This document shows positions 63,101-64,000 of a DNA stretch of 64,000 nt, piece after piece. Every line of letters begins with the position of its first letter. Position 1 is the first letter of the stretch. The notes under the pieces are model-generated. The model searched no databases, had not been told where the DNA came from, and saw only the letters and a program-made list of their open reading frames with translations. The stretch lies in contig NC_090711.1 of the NCBI RefSeq assembly GCF_040954835.1, forward strand, positions 9,865,501 through 9,929,500, given 5' to 3'. The stretch comes from Lepisosteus oculatus. Lineage: Eukaryota > Chordata > Actinopteri > Semionotiformes > Lepisosteidae. The translations under genes were made by a program, and so were the position numbers.

Positions 63101-64000
63101 AGTACCACTAGAAGCCTTGAAGGATGATGTGCATATAAATAGGACTTTACCATAAACCCATTCTGGGAAAAAAGGACCTGACCAAATTGTCTCACTCGTA
63201 ATCTGCAGCTAGCTGCATTGAGTGTTCAGATTGCATATGCATGAAAGTAAAATTTAATTTTTCTGCGTAAAATTGTGTTTGAGGTTTAGGCGTAGCAAAC
63301 CGCATTAGGGAGAAACGCTTTCTTGACATTTGTGTGGCACGGGTTTCTCAGTAGATGTAAAATATAGGGTTATTTTCTGCTTTTTAGGGCTGACTCAGCA
63401 GTTAGTCACCTTGCAGTTTGAGGTAATACTGATGTTACATTTTTGTTAGCAGTTTAAGGACTGTGAGAAAAACAACATGGCTGTTTAGCAAGTTGCATGT
63501 TCAGGAATAACATAACTTATAAGTATAGCACTGGGATTTACCCATTTGTTTAAATATCATCCACGTAATTCTTTTCTGTTATTTGTTCTGACTTTTTGCA
63601 GTAAATATTGAAGCTCTTTTTTTGTTCATCATCTCTCTGTCTTCCTTCCTCCTCTTGCCTTTTTTCTTCTTCTTTGCTCGCTCTCCTTCCTTAATTCTCC
63701 CTGCTTCCCCTATCTCTTTCTCTCTTCTCCTCCATGTCTTGCTTTCCGTCTTCCTGTCTCCCTGCTCCTGCCCTCTTTTATCTCTCCTGCCTACATGCTC
63801 GCTCTCTCACACTCCGTTTCCATCTTTCACCACGCTCCTGGTCCGTTTCCCTCCTGCTCCTCCTTCCCCCGCTGTCCCTCTCTCAGGTAAGACGGCTGCC
63901 TTCATGCTGCCAGTCCTGGAGCGGCTGATCTACAAGCCCCGCCAGACACAGGTGACCCGGGTGCTGGTCCTGGTGCCGACCCGTGAGCTGGGCATCCAGG
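57086..64000 (+). CDS. ddx27: DDX27 (Drs1 family) DEAD-box RNA helicase, 5' part, 8 exons to window edge
   Basis: Nucleolar ATP-dependent RNA helicase needed for pre-rRNA processing and 60S subunit assembly, linked to the PeBoW complex (family knowledge). Exons 57086-57172, 58266-58415, 58957-59016, 59313-59502, 60868-60920, 61873-61959, 62953-63058 and 63887-64000 join in frame to 282 residues. Order: acidic N-terminus ([20 protein letters not shown]), LADVM-like [13 protein letters not shown], basic [13 protein letters not shown], a long Glu/Asp-rich stretch (about 100-162), KDRRKKKKK (nuclear/nucleolar signal), Q motif GFKLPTPIQ (215-223), motif I ATGTGKT (241-247) and motif Ia PTRELG (275-280). 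The DEAD box and the C-terminal RecA domain lie beyond the window. The start ATG has A at -3 and matches the shorter mammalian start. Confidence 0.97.
57173..58265 (+). other. ddx27: DDX27 intron 1
   Basis: Contains a reverse repeat family E copy (57990-58180). The rest is AT-rich. Confidence 0.6.
57990..58180. repeat. Dispersed repeat family E, reverse copy
   Basis: CTTCAGAGCAAAGAGCGAAA, GTGTGGAACAAACTACCCAG, CCATCCTGTC and AGGCTTCTTTCAAG are the reverse complement of matching parts of 4700-5045. Confidence 0.55.
58266..58415 (+). CDS. ddx27: DDX27 exon 2
   Basis: After TGCGCCAG this exon encodes [20 protein letters not shown] through [12 protein letters not shown] (residues 30-79). It matches the conserved SADF.F and ADVM.QLKK blocks of DDX27. 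The donor is GTGAGT. Confidence 0.96.
58416..58956 (+). other. ddx27: DDX27 intron 2
   Basis: 541 nt, moderately GC-rich. Nothing recognised. Confidence 0.55.
58957..59016 (+). CDS. ddx27: DDX27 exon 3
   Basis: A 60-nt phase 0-0 exon after TCCGCAG, encoding [20 protein letters not shown], a basic helix conserved in DDX27. Confidence 0.96.
59313..59502 (+). CDS. ddx27: DDX27 exon 4 (acidic region)
   Basis: After TGTGTAG this exon encodes a Glu/Asp-rich low-complexity stretch ending [14 protein letters not shown] plus G, where DDX27 has YSSADE..LTKAD. The donor is GTAAAT. Confidence 0.94.
59503..60867 (+). other. ddx27: DDX27 intron 4
   Basis: 1.4 kb, of which about 500 nt is a dispersed repeat (59875-60410). 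The rest is unrecognised. Confidence 0.6.
59875..60410 (-). repeat. Probable LINE 3' end or non-autonomous element
   Basis: Begins with (AATTC)n-type TTCAATTCAATTGAATTCAA, CTTTATTTGTCATTATACTT, then AGTGCAAAAACAG runs and GACGGCTCTGGGGAAGAAGC. This pattern is common in reversed fish retroelement 3' ends, so the minus strand is probably sense. Family not named. Confidence 0.5.
60868..60920 (+). CDS. ddx27: DDX27 exon 5
   Basis: A 53-nt exon after CTCACAG, completing Asp, then [17 protein letters not shown]. The lysine run is a likely nucleolar targeting signal. The donor is GTAAGA. Confidence 0.93.
60921..61872 (+). other. ddx27: DDX27 intron 5
   Basis: 952 nt. A possible SINE tail at about 61780-61835 (AGCTCTTTGGGAACTTTCAG, then GCCCTATGTAAACAC). 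Otherwise nothing recognised. Confidence 0.5.
61873..61959 (+). CDS. ddx27: DDX27 exon 6
   Basis: An 87-nt phase 0-0 exon after CTCCTTAG, encoding [20 protein letters not shown] through MNLSRPLLK, the conserved lead into the helicase core. Confidence 0.96.
61960..62952 (+). other. ddx27: DDX27 intron 6
   Basis: 993 nt, with SINE family A at 62192-62469. The rest is unrecognised. Confidence 0.6.
62192..62469 (+). repeat. tRNA-derived SINE (family A), forward copy
   Basis: Head GGGGCAGAGCAGTGGCTCTG, CTAAGGATCTG and B box GGTTCAAATCC (62248-62258). Body GGGCCCCTTAGCAAGGCCCT and CCTGCGCTCTGACCCCAAGC. Tail AATTATATATGGCCAATAAA, GTGATCTTATCTCT. It matches 6386-6636 in reverse. Confidence 0.85.
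62953..63058 (+). CDS. ddx27: DDX27 exon 7 (Q motif, start of motif I)
   Basis: After CTCCTAG this exon encodes [20 protein letters not shown] through CACAATGT plus G. The Q motif binds the adenine of ATP. Motif I is split by the next intron. The donor is GTGAGT. Confidence 0.97.
63059..63886 (+). other. ddx27: DDX27 intron 7 with long pyrimidine tract
   Basis: 828 nt. The last 280 nt (about 63605-63886) are almost all C and T, ending at the acceptor of the Walker A exon. The rest is AT-rich. Confidence 0.7.
63887..64000 (+). CDS. ddx27: DDX27 exon 8, incomplete at window end
   Basis: After a long pyrimidine tract and TCTCAG, the exon starts GTAAGACG, completing Gly-Lys-Thr of motif I, then [20 protein letters not shown] and motif Ia PTRELGIQ. 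It continues beyond the window. The CAG/GTAAG junction resembles a recursive splice site. Confidence 0.96.

Overview
This is vertebrate nuclear DNA, almost certainly from a ray-finned fish. The introns are long, with GT-AG splice sites. The repeats are of fish type: tRNA-headed SINEs, a 5S-rRNA-headed SINE and an L2-like LINE tail. Three conserved single-copy genes lie in tandem on the + strand. Several exons are GC-rich at third codon positions while the introns are AT-rich. That contrast and the repeat set would suit a non-teleost fish such as a gar or bowfin, but this is inference from memory and weakly held. No bacterial, viral or CRISPR-like content was seen.

Layout. (1) 1-2566: upstream flank or 5' intron of the first gene, with nothing coding recognised. 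(2) 2591-46284: a complete ELMO2 coding sequence in 20 exons. Every intron phase matches, and the spliced protein is 712 residues. ELMO2 is the engulfment and motility scaffold that pairs with DOCK proteins to activate Rac. A further 36-nt in-frame segment with good splice sites at 31649-31684 looks like an alternative cassette exon. Three introns carry minisatellite arrays that start at or just after an exon's 5' splice site. (3) 46285-50367: ELMO2 3' UTR, intergenic DNA with two tRNA-type SINEs, and the promoter of the next gene. (4) 50368-55363: a complete SNRPB (Sm protein B/B') in 7 exons, 238 residues. Its intron 5 carries a box C/D snoRNA at 54477-54552. The guide matches a conserved 28S rRNA stretch, and this is probably SNORD119. 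(5) 57086-64000: the first eight coding exons of DDX27, a nucleolar DEAD-box helicase (Drs1 family). The window ends just after motif Ia.

The genes do not form an operon or pathway. SNRPB acts in splicing, its snoRNA in rRNA methylation and DDX27 in 60S ribosome assembly, so two neighbouring loci serve RNA and ribosome production. All three human counterparts are on chromosome 20, so the linkage probably reflects an old block.

I found no wholly new biological system. The most useful leads are the 12-residue ELMO2 cassette exon, the minisatellite that copies the ELMO2 exon 5 donor about two dozen times, the snoRNA, a candidate SNRPB poison exon, the recursive-splice-like start of the DDX27 Walker A exon, and the 5S-headed SINE family.
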